NCBI RefSeq assembly: GCF_900111075.1
Contig: NZ_FOFZ01000001.1
Span: forward strand, 1 to 64,000
Origin: Flavobacterium frigoris
GTDB taxonomy: Bacteria; Bacteroidota; Bacteroidia; Flavobacteriales; Flavobacteriaceae
Direction of reading: 5' to 3'
Length of the DNA: 64,000 nucleotides
This document shows, in pieces, positions 7,104 to 16,200 of the stretch (the first letter of the stretch is position 1; every line of letters begins with the position of its first letter). The translations under genes and the position numbers were made by a program. Under the pieces are notes generated by a model that saw only the letters and a program-made list of their open reading frames with translations, was not told the origin of the DNA and ran no database searches.

Positions 7104-9788
7104 TTACTGAATCACAATCTTTTTTGTTTCCTTTTTACTTCCATCTATAATGGTTAGAAAGTAAAGTCCTGGCTGAATATTTTCTACTTGAATATTTTCA
7201 TTATAGTCATACCGATCTCTAAATTCAAAAGTTTTTTCATATAACTTTTTACCTAGTAAACTATGAATCATTACTTTAATCCCACTTTTAGATGTACTAG
7301 AAAATTGAAGATTAAAATTCCCTTTGTTCGGATTTGGATATAAAAGAAGATTGGTTATTTCAAAATTTGGTTCAACCAAAACATAAGTATTCGTACAAAT
7401 AGTAATGGAGGCGGAATTCAAGGTTCCCGTATCATTTTTACTAGCATCTCTAATTCTGAAAGTCCAAGCTCCTTGCGGGTCTTCTCCATTAAAAGCAGCT
7501 AAAGCTTGAAAAGGAACTACCGTTTGTAGCGTTGTGATTCCACACGCCAAATCAGTCCCTGAATCATCATAACTTAACAATAATTTGCCGTTTCTACTTT
7601 CACAGCTTTTATCAAACAATTTCACCGTAGTTCCGCTCGGACTTACCACTTCTATTTCAACATCAGACAAAAAAGTGTGCGTAAAGCCAACATTAAAATT
7701 TACATCAGCAACGGATGTGGTTGAAGGAGGAACAGTTATTGTTCTAACAGTATAAGCTGCTTGCTCCGGAATATCAAAAGGAGCTCCAAATACATAGCTA
7801 TTGCAAGTTGATGTAACTGAATATCCGATGGAAAAAGATTTACTATTTACTGCATAATAAATATTTTCTATAGGCTCTATTAAAATCCTACAGTTTTTTT
7901 CGATAACATTTGGAACGCTAATTACTTCAGAACCATCATTAGGAGTATTACTTGCCAATAGTATTGTAAAAGTCAAACCTCCATCAACAGAAAGTTTGAT
8001 ATTGACATTGGAAGAACCCATAAGTGTATTAGTGCCATTAACAGCCCAAGTTATTGTTTGGGACGTACCCTGTAACCAACTTGTACCATCTGCGTTTTGC
8101 GATGTAACTGTAAATGGGCCCGCTGTTCCGCTCACATTCACAATCATTTCATCCGTATTTGTTTGAGCATTGTCTTGTTCCGCATTATCCCTAGCAGTCA
8201 ACACAAAATGAAGCGTTCTAGCCACAGTCGATACAGATTCCCATTTACTAGTCAATTTATTAGACAATACGTTGTTATAGGCCGGCATATACCTTATCGG
8301 ACTAACGCTAGGATATAAAGACCGAAACAAAGGACCGTCTGGTTTTGTGGGAACAGCTAGACTATTTGCTCCACTTGTCGTTATAGCAGAATCATTTTGC
8401 TCCCAAGTATACGTAACGGTGTCACCGTCAGGATCTGACCCTGTTCCTTTTAAAATAAATGCTGTACCCTTAGGAATTGTAAAATCAACACCGGCATTTA
8501 TCATTGGAGGATTATTGCTGACACCCTTGCTGATAGGGCATGTTTTGGAGGCAAGGTTTTCTTGAATTTGCAAAATACTGGCATAGGCAAAATAATCATC
8601 AGAGCTAGCTTGAACATCGTAATCAGCCGTAATACCAGCATATCCCATAATCGTTGAACCACTTCCTGGCTCAACATTAACACCTGCATTCTCTAATGCA
8701 TGAGAAAAAGTATGATTTGCACCCAGCTGATGCCCCATTTCATGGGCGACAAAATCAATGTCAAATGTATCGCCTTTTGGAATTCCATCTCCAGGAGAAG
8801 TAAACGCACTTCCCTTCGCTAAATCATCTGCCGACACAGGATCGACACAAACACAACCAATACAGCCTGAATTTCCACCTCCTCCAGTTGCCCCAAACAA
8901 ATGTCCTATGTCATAATTAGCATTCCCAATTACACTCGTTAAATTTGTTTGAAGCTCGGTGCTCCAATTACCCCCTGCACCCACTATCGCATCTGAATAC
9001 GGATCTGCCATTGCATCAGTATAAATTATACGCTCATTATCAGCAATAATAACCAATTTGAGCGCTAAATCTTTATTAAATATGCCATTCACCCTAGACA
9101 TAGTAGCATTCATCGCTGCAAGAGCCAGAGCTTTAGTTCCACCATGAAAGGTTGTATACTCACCTGTACAGGATAACGCCAATCGCAATGTTTTAAAAAT
9201 TTTATTATTTGCCGCAATCTTAGCCGTTTTATTTAATAATTTTCTGTTTAAAGCGACATCATCCGTTTTACATACAAATGGCAAGTTCCCTTTGTCTCTA
9301 CTTTTAGAACTAAAAAGAACATATAAAGAAGGATTCTTCTGATAAGATTCTATAAATTCTGATCCGCTATCAGCCCTAAGAATCATAGTTTGCATTCCGC
9401 TTGGAGACAAACTAAAATTTAGCGAAGCTGTAGGATCTGTAATTCCGATACCTGCATACGCTTTTATATCTGGATATTTGGATTGAAGTGCCGGTTCGAA
9501 ATTTGAGGATTCCCAAATTAAAAATTTTTCTAAAACACCATTTAAATTTGGAATCATTATTTCGACACCATTAATTTTCGTTGTTTTATTTTGGGTTGCA
9601 ACCAATGACTTTTTCAATATATTCTCGTCTAATTGAAAAAACAGTAGCTGTTTTGCATCAGATGCAGTAGCATTTTTACCATTCCGCGCTACCGTGCTTT
9701 GGCCCACTATTTTCCAGGGGGATTCCTTTTGCGCATAAATTGGCAAGCACCATAGAACAATTAACAGAATTAGAACACTTTTTTTCAT
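7104..9788 (-). CDS. Secreted reprolysin-like zinc metalloprotease with P-domain and T9SS tail
   Basis: The 894-residue protein starts at ATG 9788 (MKKSVLILL..., signal ending IYAQ). An upstream TTG at 9812 is rejected because it lies inside the -7 promoter element. The catalytic domain carries HEMGHQLGANHTF near residue 349 and a Met-turn STIMGYAGI. This is followed by a Reg_prop/PKD-like segment near DGDTVTYTWEQND and a proprotein-convertase P-domain (VADVNFNVGFTHTFLSDVEIEVVSP is its core). The end (LLLYPNPNKGNFNLQF...) is a type A T9SS signal. It converges on the M43 protease gene, so two secreted proteases sit side by side. Confidence 0.9.
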   Translation of the reverse strand: MKKSVLILLIVLWCLPIYAQKESPWKIVGQSTVARNGKNATASDAKQLLFFQLDENILKKSLVATQNKTTKINGVEIMIPNLNGVLEKFLIWESSNFEPALQSKYPDIKAYAGIGITDPTASLNFSLSPSGMQTMILRADSGSEFIESYQKNPSLYVLFSSKSRDKGNLPFVCKTDDVALNRKLLNKTAKIAANNKIFKTLRLALSCTGEYTTFHGGTKALALAAMNATMSRVNGIFNKDLALKLVIIADNERIIYTDAMADPYSDAIVGAGGNWSTELQTNLTSVIGNANYDIGHLFGATGGGGNSGCIGCVCVDPVSADDLAKGSAFTSPGDGIPKGDTFDIDFVAHEMGHQLGANHTFSHALENAGVNVEPGSGSTIMGYAGITADYDVQASSDDYFAYASILQIQENLASKTCPISKGVSNNPPMINAGVDFTIPKGTAFILKGTGSDPDGDTVTYTWEQNDSAITTSGANSLAVPTKPDGPLFRSLYPSVSPIRYMPAYNNVLSNKLTSKWESVSTVARTLHFVLTARDNAEQDNAQTNTDEMIVNVSGTAGPFTVTSQNADGTSWLQGTSQTITWAVNGTNTLMGSSNVNIKLSVDGGLTFTILLASNTPNDGSEVISVPNVIEKNCRILIEPIENIYYAVNSKSFSIGYSVTSTCNSYVFGAPFDIPEQAAYTVRTITVPPSTTSVADVNFNVGFTHTFLSDVEIEVVSPSGTTVKLFDKSCESRNGKLLLSYDDSGTDLACGITTLQTVVPFQALAAFNGEDPQGAWTFRIRDASKNDTGTLNSASITICTNTYVLVEPNFEITNLLLYPNPNKGNFNLQFSSTSKSGIKVMIHSLLGKKLYEKTFEFRDRYDYNENIQVENIQPGLYFLTIIDGSKKETKKIVIQ

Positions 9789-9809
9789 GGCTGTAGCGAA
9801 TTTATGTTT

Positions 9810-9817
9810 CAAAATTA
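9810..9817 (-). promoter_or_regulatory. -7 element of the reprolysin-like protease
   Basis: The minus strand reads TAATTTTG, 21 bp upstream of the ATG at 9788. Its last three bases are the TTG that would otherwise be read as an earlier start, which settles the choice of start codon. Confidence 0.6.
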
Positions 9818-9899
9818 AAGTATTTATACCTAAATTTTAGATAATTTAGATAATTTTAGAAAATCATTAAAAATCATTGAAAATCGATTCCATTTACTA

Positions 9900-9928
9900 T
9901 TGCATTTAATATAGATAGTATAAATTTG
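9900..9928 (+). promoter_or_regulatory. Promoter of ribF
   Basis: TTG (9900-9902), an 18-bp spacer and TAAATTTG (9921-9928). The final TTG of the element would be the first in-frame start, so translation must begin further down. Confidence 0.65.
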
Positions 9929-9949
9929 CATTATTATAAAATATTTGCT

Positions 9950-10879
9950 TTGAAGATTTTTCATTCTATAAAAGATTTCAGTACCACAAAAAAAACAATC
10001 CTCACATTAGGTACTTATGATGGCGTTCACATAGGTCATCAAAAGATTCTAGAAAGAGTTATTCATAATACTGGAAACAAAAAATACGAAAGTCTGGTTC
10101 TCACTTTCTTTCCTCATCCTAGAATGGTTTTACAGGAACAATCAGAAATGAAATTACTGAACACAATAGATGAAAAAATTCATCTATTGGCAACTATAGG
10201 AATTCAAAATCTTGTCATCCATCCTTTTGATGAAATTTTCTCTAAATTAAGTGCCGAAGAATTTGTACGAACTGTACTAGTGGATCAATTTGACATTCAC
10301 AAAATAATAATTGGTCATGACCACAGATTTGGGAGAAATCGCACAGCCAACATTGACGACCTTATTGGTTTTGGAAAAAAATACGGATTTGAAGTTGAAC
10401 AAATATCTGTTCAGGAAATAAATGCGCTTTCAGTAAGTTCAACCAAAATCAGGAAGGCCTTGCAAGAAGGAAATATGTCATTGGCAAATGAATACTTGGG
10501 GTATGACTATTTTTTGACCGGAACGGTTTCCAAAGGGAAGCAGCTGGGAAGGACTATTGGTTTCCCCACAGCAAACTTAAAAATAAAAGAAGACTATAAA
10601 CTTATCCCACTTAACGGGGTTTATGTGGTAAAAAGTATCATCAATCAAAAAACCATCTTTGGAATGATGAACATTGGGTTCAACCCCACTGTATCTGGAG
10701 AAAAATTATCTATCGAAATCCATTTTTTTGATTTTAACACCGATTTGTATGACCAAAAAATAACGGTTTCAATACTTAAATACATCCGTCCCGAGCAAAA
10801 ATTCAATTCCGTTGATTTACTGACTAAACAATTGGAAAAAGATAAAAGTATCGCTATTGCTTATTTACACCAACTATAA
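9950..10879 (+). CDS. ribF: Bifunctional riboflavin kinase/FAD synthetase
   Basis: It converts riboflavin to FMN and then FAD. The N-terminal adenylyltransferase domain has LGTYDGVHIGHQKIL (HxGH type) and SSTKIRKAL. The C-terminal kinase domain has GRTIGFPTANL, followed by the NGVYVV strand and GMMNIGFNPT. I start at TTG 9950 (reading MKIFHSIKDF, 309 residues): the earlier TTG at 9926 is part of the -7 promoter element, and the shorter N-terminus matches the usual family start. The gene has its own promoter. No riboflavin riboswitch was seen. Confidence 0.94.
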   Translation: MKIFHSIKDFSTTKKTILTLGTYDGVHIGHQKILERVIHNTGNKKYESLVLTFFPHPRMVLQEQSEMKLLNTIDEKIHLLATIGIQNLVIHPFDEIFSKLSAEEFVRTVLVDQFDIHKIIIGHDHRFGRNRTANIDDLIGFGKKYGFEVEQISVQEINALSVSSTKIRKALQEGNMSLANEYLGYDYFLTGTVSKGKQLGRTIGFPTANLKIKEDYKLIPLNGVYVVKSIINQKTIFGMMNIGFNPTVSGEKLSIEIHFFDFNTDLYDQKITVSILKYIRPEQKFNSVDLLTKQLEKDKSIAIAYLHQL

Positions 10880-10931
10880 CTTTTATTAGAAAAAATTTTA
10901 AGCTACTTTCAATATATTCCTATATTTTGTG

Positions 10932-10939
10932 TAAATTTG
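10932..10939 (+). promoter_or_regulatory. -7 element before the first 145-aa membrane protein
   Basis: TAAATTTG, with a predicted leader of about 50 nt before ATG 10997. No equivalent exact match was found before the second paralogue. Confidence 0.45.
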
Positions 10940-10996
10940 ATAGTTAACCAACCTGTATTACAACATATTGCTTTTTAACTTTAAAAAATAAAATGC

Positions 10997-11434
10997 ATGA
11001 AAATACCTAAAGAACTATACAACGGAATTATTATTTGGATTGGAATTAGTATTTATTTCCTAACAATGAAGGCATTAAACCTTGCGGATTTATTCTATCT
11101 TAGAGCGCTAAATATCCTCTTTATTTACTATGGCGCAAACAGAACGTTAAAAAGTAATTACAAAGAAGGAAAAACTGGCCTTCCAGCTAATGCAATCTCT
11201 GCCCTTACGACCTCTCTTATTGGCGTATTCATTAGTATTATTGGATTAATATTTTACAGCTACATTCAGGGTGGTGATAAATACATTGAATCACTTTCAG
11301 CCTCATTTTTATTTGGTGGCGACCCAACTGTTGTAACCTACGGTATTTCATTACTCTTTGAGGGTATCGTATCTGCAGTAATCGTAACTTACACTTTAAT
11401 GTTATTTTGGAAAAAGCGTTATCCTTCTGACTAG
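10997..11434 (+). CDS. Four-helix membrane protein, tandem paralogue 1
   Basis: This is an unrecognised 145-residue protein with about four predicted transmembrane segments: near residues 8-28 (GIIIWIGISIYFLTMKAL), 32-48, 68-92 (ALTTSLIGVFISIIGLIFYSY) and 115-140. A short basic loop (NRTLKSNYKEGK) lies after the second helix. Its neighbour at 11541 is the same length and similar throughout (for example FYLRxxNxxFxxYGxNRT, GGDxYxxSLSxxFLFGG and YxISLLFEG), so they arose by tandem duplication. It resembles small DUF4199-type inner-membrane proteins in size and topology, but I cannot assign the family. Confidence 0.8.
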   Translation: MKIPKELYNGIIIWIGISIYFLTMKALNLADLFYLRALNILFIYYGANRTLKSNYKEGKTGLPANAISALTTSLIGVFISIIGLIFYSYIQGGDKYIESLSASFLFGGDPTVVTYGISLLFEGIVSAVIVTYTLMLFWKKRYPSD

Positions 11435-11540
11435 CGGCAAGTGCAAATCAATAGCATCATTTCTCTTTATGAAGTTTAGAAAAAATGACCCTAAACGGAA
11501 AATTTATTTGATCTGATTTATATTTTTAACAGCTGACAAC

Positions 11541-11978
11541 ATGAAATTTCCCAAAGAATTTTTGAATGGTTGTATTATTTTTGTTTCAACGGGAGCCTTT
11601 TTTTTCCTAATGAATGCTGTAGGTTTAGGACATCTGTTCTATTTACGCCTAATTAATGTTTTTTTTGTCTTTTATGGTGTTAACAGAACTATTAAAATGA
11701 ATCTAGCTGAAGGCGAAAAAAATTTCGTCCCTAATAGCGTTGCAGCACTACTAACTTCAATTGTTGGTGTGTTTTTAAGCATTACGGGGTTAATCATTTA
11801 CAGTTATTTAAAAGGAGGCGATTCTTATGTCCAATCGCTTTCAGAAACATTCCTTTTTGGGGGAAACCCATCGATTTTTACTTATTCAATTTCTCTACTA
11901 TTTGAAGGAATAGCCTCTTCTGTAATAGTTACCATGCTACTCATGCTATATTGGAACAACCGACTGACCTCTGACTAA
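11541..11978 (+). CDS. Four-helix membrane protein, tandem paralogue 2
   Basis: A 145-residue protein colinear with the product of the gene 106 bp upstream. Shared blocks include KFPKEFLNG/KIPKELYNG, FYLRLINVFFVFYGVNRT and SYLKGGDSYVQSLSETFLFGG. Both end RLTSD/RYPSD, so selection appears to hold the cytoplasmic ends as well as the helices. The function is unknown. Retaining two full-length copies suggests either a heteromeric complex or different expression. Confidence 0.8.
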   Translation: MKFPKEFLNGCIIFVSTGAFFFLMNAVGLGHLFYLRLINVFFVFYGVNRTIKMNLAEGEKNFVPNSVAALLTSIVGVFLSITGLIIYSYLKGGDSYVQSLSETFLFGGNPSIFTYSISLLFEGIASSVIVTMLLMLYWNNRLTSD

Positions 11979-12026
11979 CTTACAATTCTAAAATTATTTA
12001 CCGCCCGCTATTTAAAGTTTATTGCA

Positions 12027-12057
12027 TTGCTTCATTAGAACAATTTGACTACTTTTG
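12027..12057 (+). promoter_or_regulatory. Promoter of bioB
   Basis: TTG (12027-12029), a 20-bp spacer and TACTTTTG (12050-12057), with a leader of about 17 nt. The same TACTTTTG octamer is used before bioD. I found no obvious palindromic operator. Confidence 0.65.
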
Positions 12058-12078
12058 GACTATTAAAAAATCGCATCT

Positions 12079-13164
12079 ATGAGCATTACAAAACACAATT
12101 GGACAAAAGAAGAAATTATTGCAATATATAACAAACCTATGATGGATTTGCTTTATGAAGCAGCTTCTATCCATAGAGAACATCATGATCCTAATGTTGT
12201 TCAGGTATCCACTCTATTGTCTATTAAAACAGGAGGTTGCCCAGAAGATTGTGGTTACTGCCCGCAAGCAGCAAGATACCATACTTCAGTTGAAGGAAAT
12301 GACCTAATGTCAGTAAATCAAGTAAAGGCACAAGCTTTACGAGCAAAAGAAAGTGGTTCTTCCCGAGTTTGTATGGGAGCAGCTTGGAGAAATGTAAAAG
12401 ATGGTCCTGAATTTGATCAAGTTTTAGAAATGGTTCGAACAATCAACAAACTCGAAATGGAAGTTTGTTGTACTCTTGGAATGATTACTGAAAACCAAGC
12501 CCATCGTTTAGCAGAAGCAGGTTTATATGCTTACAATCATAATTTAGACACTTCAGAAGAATATTATAAAGAAGTTATTTCAACTCGTGGGTTTGAAGAC
12601 CGTTTGCAAACAATCGAAAATGTTCGAAAAACGAATGTTACGGTTTGTAGTGGTGGAATAATAGGAATGGGAGAAAGCATCGCGGACCGAGCAGGAATGC
12701 TAGTCGCGCTTTCAACTTTAAATCCACAACCGGAGTCAGTGCCTATTAATGCCTTAGTTGCCGTAGAAGGAACACCTATGGAAGAGGAAAAACCAGTTGA
12801 AATATGGGAAATGATACGAATGGTAGCAACAACCCGTATCATCATGCCTGAAACCCAAGTACGATTATCGGCCGGAAGAATGAACATGAGTCGCGAAGGT
12901 CAGGCGATGTGCTTTTTTGCTGGTGCAAATTCTATTTTTGCAGGAGATAAATTATTAACTACTCCAAACCCAGACGTAAATGAAGACATGAAAATGTTTG
13001 AAATGTTAGGCCTAAACCCACAAAAACCATTTACTAAAGTATCACAACCTGCAACTGTTGAAGCTGAAAACTCTAAATTTATGCCGCTAGGAGAAAAACC
13101 AAAATGGTCGAGACCAGGTCATACTATTGAGAAAAACCTTGAAGCATCCTCTAAAGGAAAATAA
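12079..13164 (+). CDS. bioB: Biotin synthase
   Basis: This radical-SAM enzyme inserts sulfur into dethiobiotin in the last step of biotin synthesis. The [4Fe-4S] motif is C54-PED-C58-GY-C61 and the substrate/[2Fe-2S] region includes AGLYAYNHNLDTSEEYY and RLSAGRMNMS. At 361 residues it is slightly longer than the E. coli enzyme because of a Lys/Ser-rich C-terminal tail. It is alone here: bioD-bioA lie about 12 kb and bioF about 15 kb to the right. It ends at a strong terminator. Confidence 0.97.
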   Translation: MSITKHNWTKEEIIAIYNKPMMDLLYEAASIHREHHDPNVVQVSTLLSIKTGGCPEDCGYCPQAARYHTSVEGNDLMSVNQVKAQALRAKESGSSRVCMGAAWRNVKDGPEFDQVLEMVRTINKLEMEVCCTLGMITENQAHRLAEAGLYAYNHNLDTSEEYYKEVISTRGFEDRLQTIENVRKTNVTVCSGGIIGMGESIADRAGMLVALSTLNPQPESVPINALVAVEGTPMEEEKPVEIWEMIRMVATTRIIMPETQVRLSAGRMNMSREGQAMCFFAGANSIFAGDKLLTTPNPDVNEDMKMFEMLGLNPQKPFTKVSQPATVEAENSKFMPLGEKPKWSRPGHTIEKNLEASSKGK

Positions 13165-13184
13165 TAATTTACCCTGATATAAAT

Positions 13185-13221
13185 ATCCCATCTTGTTTTG
13201 AAATAAGACGGGATTTTTTTT
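13185..13221 (+). terminator. Terminator of bioB
   Basis: ATCCCATCTT pairs with AAGACGGGAT (one mismatch) and is followed by eight T. It separates bioB from the convergent adhesin gene, whose stop lies four bases further on. Confidence 0.85.
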
Positions 13222-13224
13222 GCT

Positions 13225-16200
13225 TTAATATATTAATTTTTTTGTGACTAAAGAACCATCAAGCAATGAAACCTTAACCAACAAAACTTGGTGAGCTGAC
13301 ATTAAATTAGAGATTACTAATTCATTTGAATCGATTTTTGTTTTTTGATAAATCAATTTCCCTGATAGATCATAAATTTGGATATTATTAATTGCTTCAA
13401 TCGTGGAATTAATCTTTATTTGCTTGTTTTTACTAGAAACATAAATCCCTTTTTCAATTGAATCAATATCTCCTAAACCTAATGTTTTGTTAGTATATCG
13501 CAATACAAAACGATCATTAAATGTTCCTATAGCGGTATTAAAAGTATAATTCCCGCTATTTAAATCAGCAATAGTATTAGTCAATTTATCTTCTAAAAAA
13601 ACGGACTGACTTGTAAATACACCCTCCGTTTGTTCTATACTTATGGTAAAATTACCATCTATTGCGGTTCTATATCCTAATGGAACTTCGTCTGCTTCAT
13701 TAAATGGCAAGGCTCTACCTTGAATTACTAAATTTTTGTCTTGATTAACACTATAAAAATCTATAAACTCTTGCCCATCAGTAGTTTCCCCATCATATGC
13801 GCTATCAATATCATTTGTAGCTCCATTTACATAACCTAATAAAGTTTGTTTGAAAGCACCTTGTTCATTGTATAAGTCTAACCAAATACGATTTTTTTCA
13901 ATGGTGGCAGTAGCCTTTCCTTTGACGCTGCTTACTTTAAAAAACTGCGCATTGTTACCCGATGTGCCTGATACTCGCATACTGTTATTAAAAACAATAG
14001 ATCCAGTTGCTTTATATGTTGAAGCAATGAAACCCTGACCCGCCCCTATTTTTCCCCTTGGAATAATCGGAGCTGAATCTAAATCACTAGAAGCTTTTAC
14101 TCCTTTCTCTATCCCTACTCCGCCCGTTAAATTATAAGATGCATAATCATCCGAAGTATAGGCATAAGCCCCGGTCCCTGCGGTCAAAGCAATATTGGTA
14201 CGATTCTGAATAGCCGTATTATGCGTCCAAAAATAAAGGGTTCCATTTAGAACAGCTGAATTAATTCCCAAAAAAGTATCGGCGTCGATAGCTGATGGAT
14301 AAGGATTACCCAAAAGATAAGATGCGTCTTTTTTATTTATTGTAATAGACACATCGCCGTTATTTGGTACTCCTACAAATGTAGCTTGTAACGAAGACGG
14401 GGGATTTGCAGATATTGCCAATGGACCTCTAATAATATATCCTTCCCCAACTTTCATTGTAGTTGTCGCCGATTCACTTTTCCAGCCTTCTGACGTAGCG
14501 TTTACAAGATAGGAATAAAATATGCTGCCCGCAAGATTTGACGGATTATAAGAAATTCCTCCTGTCCCAGCCAACTTCAAAGGTGACACTGGAGTAGACC
14601 AATAGGTATAATCTGTGTTGCGAACTATCGTATTTGTTTCTCTTTTGTATGTAATATTACCACTGTTTATAGCCCCACCATTTTCTTGAACCAAACTCGC
14701 ACTATTTTCGAATACTAACGAAGCGTTTGGTTGAACTTCAACTTCATTAATAATTTTCAAAGTACGCCCCGATTTTATGGTTACTACAGTCGCTACTCCT
14801 GTAACTTTACAAGAACAGCCCTCTATATCAACATCATTAATATTTGAATAATTTGACGAGAAAACTAATTTTTGACTAATAGTTGGAGTTCCATTACTCC
14901 ACGATCCCGTCCATGTATTTATAACTGCATTGTTTACAGCTATCGATTTACTACTATTACAACCTAAAACATCATTAACATTCAACGTATAAGTCCCGTC
15001 ATTCAAACCTGTTCTATTTAAAGTAGTTCCACCATCACTCCATACCAAATCCAACACATTAATATCTATAAAATTAGCGCCATTTACTCCGCCCCAAAGA
15101 TTCACTGTTTTTGAATACACGACATTATTTGAAGCATCAAAAAGTTCCAGCAACATATTTTGTCCTCTAGACCAACAACAATCAGAACGATTATAGATTC
15201 TTAAATAATCAAGATTCTTACCTGATTGAAGATCCACTTTTATCCATTCATCGATATTAACTGAATTACTATGCCAAAAACTGTAACCTGTTGCATCTCC
15301 ATCAATAGCTTTCAATGGACCATAACTAACTGGATTATTATTATAATTACTACTCGATGTTGCAGCTGCTCCATTAGAAGAAAGAGCAACATTTGTATTT
15401 GTAAACATTTCAAACGCTTGAATCTCTTGCACTTGTTGCCAAGCTTCAGAATTGACGTACTTTTGTGTTAGTTTTATATAACGAATATTAGAAAGCCCTC
15501 CTGATAAAGTTGTATTTATGGTTCCATCATTGATTGCTGAACAAGTCTTATCTGTTTTTGTTAGCGTGATAATTGTTGACGAATTCACAGTAACAATCGT
15601 TGATGACAGACTGACCGTTTTACATGCCGCCGTAGCTTTAGCTGAAATTAAATCACCCGCACTAAGAGCCCCTAAACCTGTTTTTGTCCAAGTTCCTGAA
15701 TTTACTGTCGTAGTTCCTAAACTCACGCTTGCTTTAAAAATTTCAATAGTAGTTCCGTTTGCTTCAGAACTCATTCCTGTTATAGACGTTGAACCCGCAC
15801 ATATTGGCCCATTAACGATCGGTATCCCACTAGGAACAGCAACTTGGTATGTGTACGTTATCAAAACTTGCCCGAGACCTCCATTTCCTCCTTTATTATT
15901 TTTATTGTCATTAGATCCGCCGCCGCCGCCGCCTGGACTTGTTCCATTTGACCCATTAGTTGATGAGGAACCAGAACCACCTGCTCCTCCTCCTGGACTT
16001 GCTCCGTCTCCACCGGTTCCACCTCCCTTATTGTAGCCTCCAAATCCATTGGAACCAGAAGCAGTAGTACTATTACCAAAACAAGAAGTTGCCAAGCCTC
16101 CATTTGTTGGATTTGATGAGGTATTATTTACACCTGAGCCACCTCCCATAGCTAGTGTTCCTGAAACATTATTTGCAGGAGCGCTATTTGTTAAGGCAGT

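Noticed and set aside
12564..12887. 107-codon minus-strand ORF inside bioB
   Set aside because: It is the complement of a strongly conserved enzyme-coding stretch and has no signals of its own.
15518..16036. 172-codon plus-strand ORF rich in Val and Pro
   Set aside because: It is antisense to the Gly-rich adhesin segment; the poly-Pro is the complement of GGN codons, and there is no promoter or known domain.
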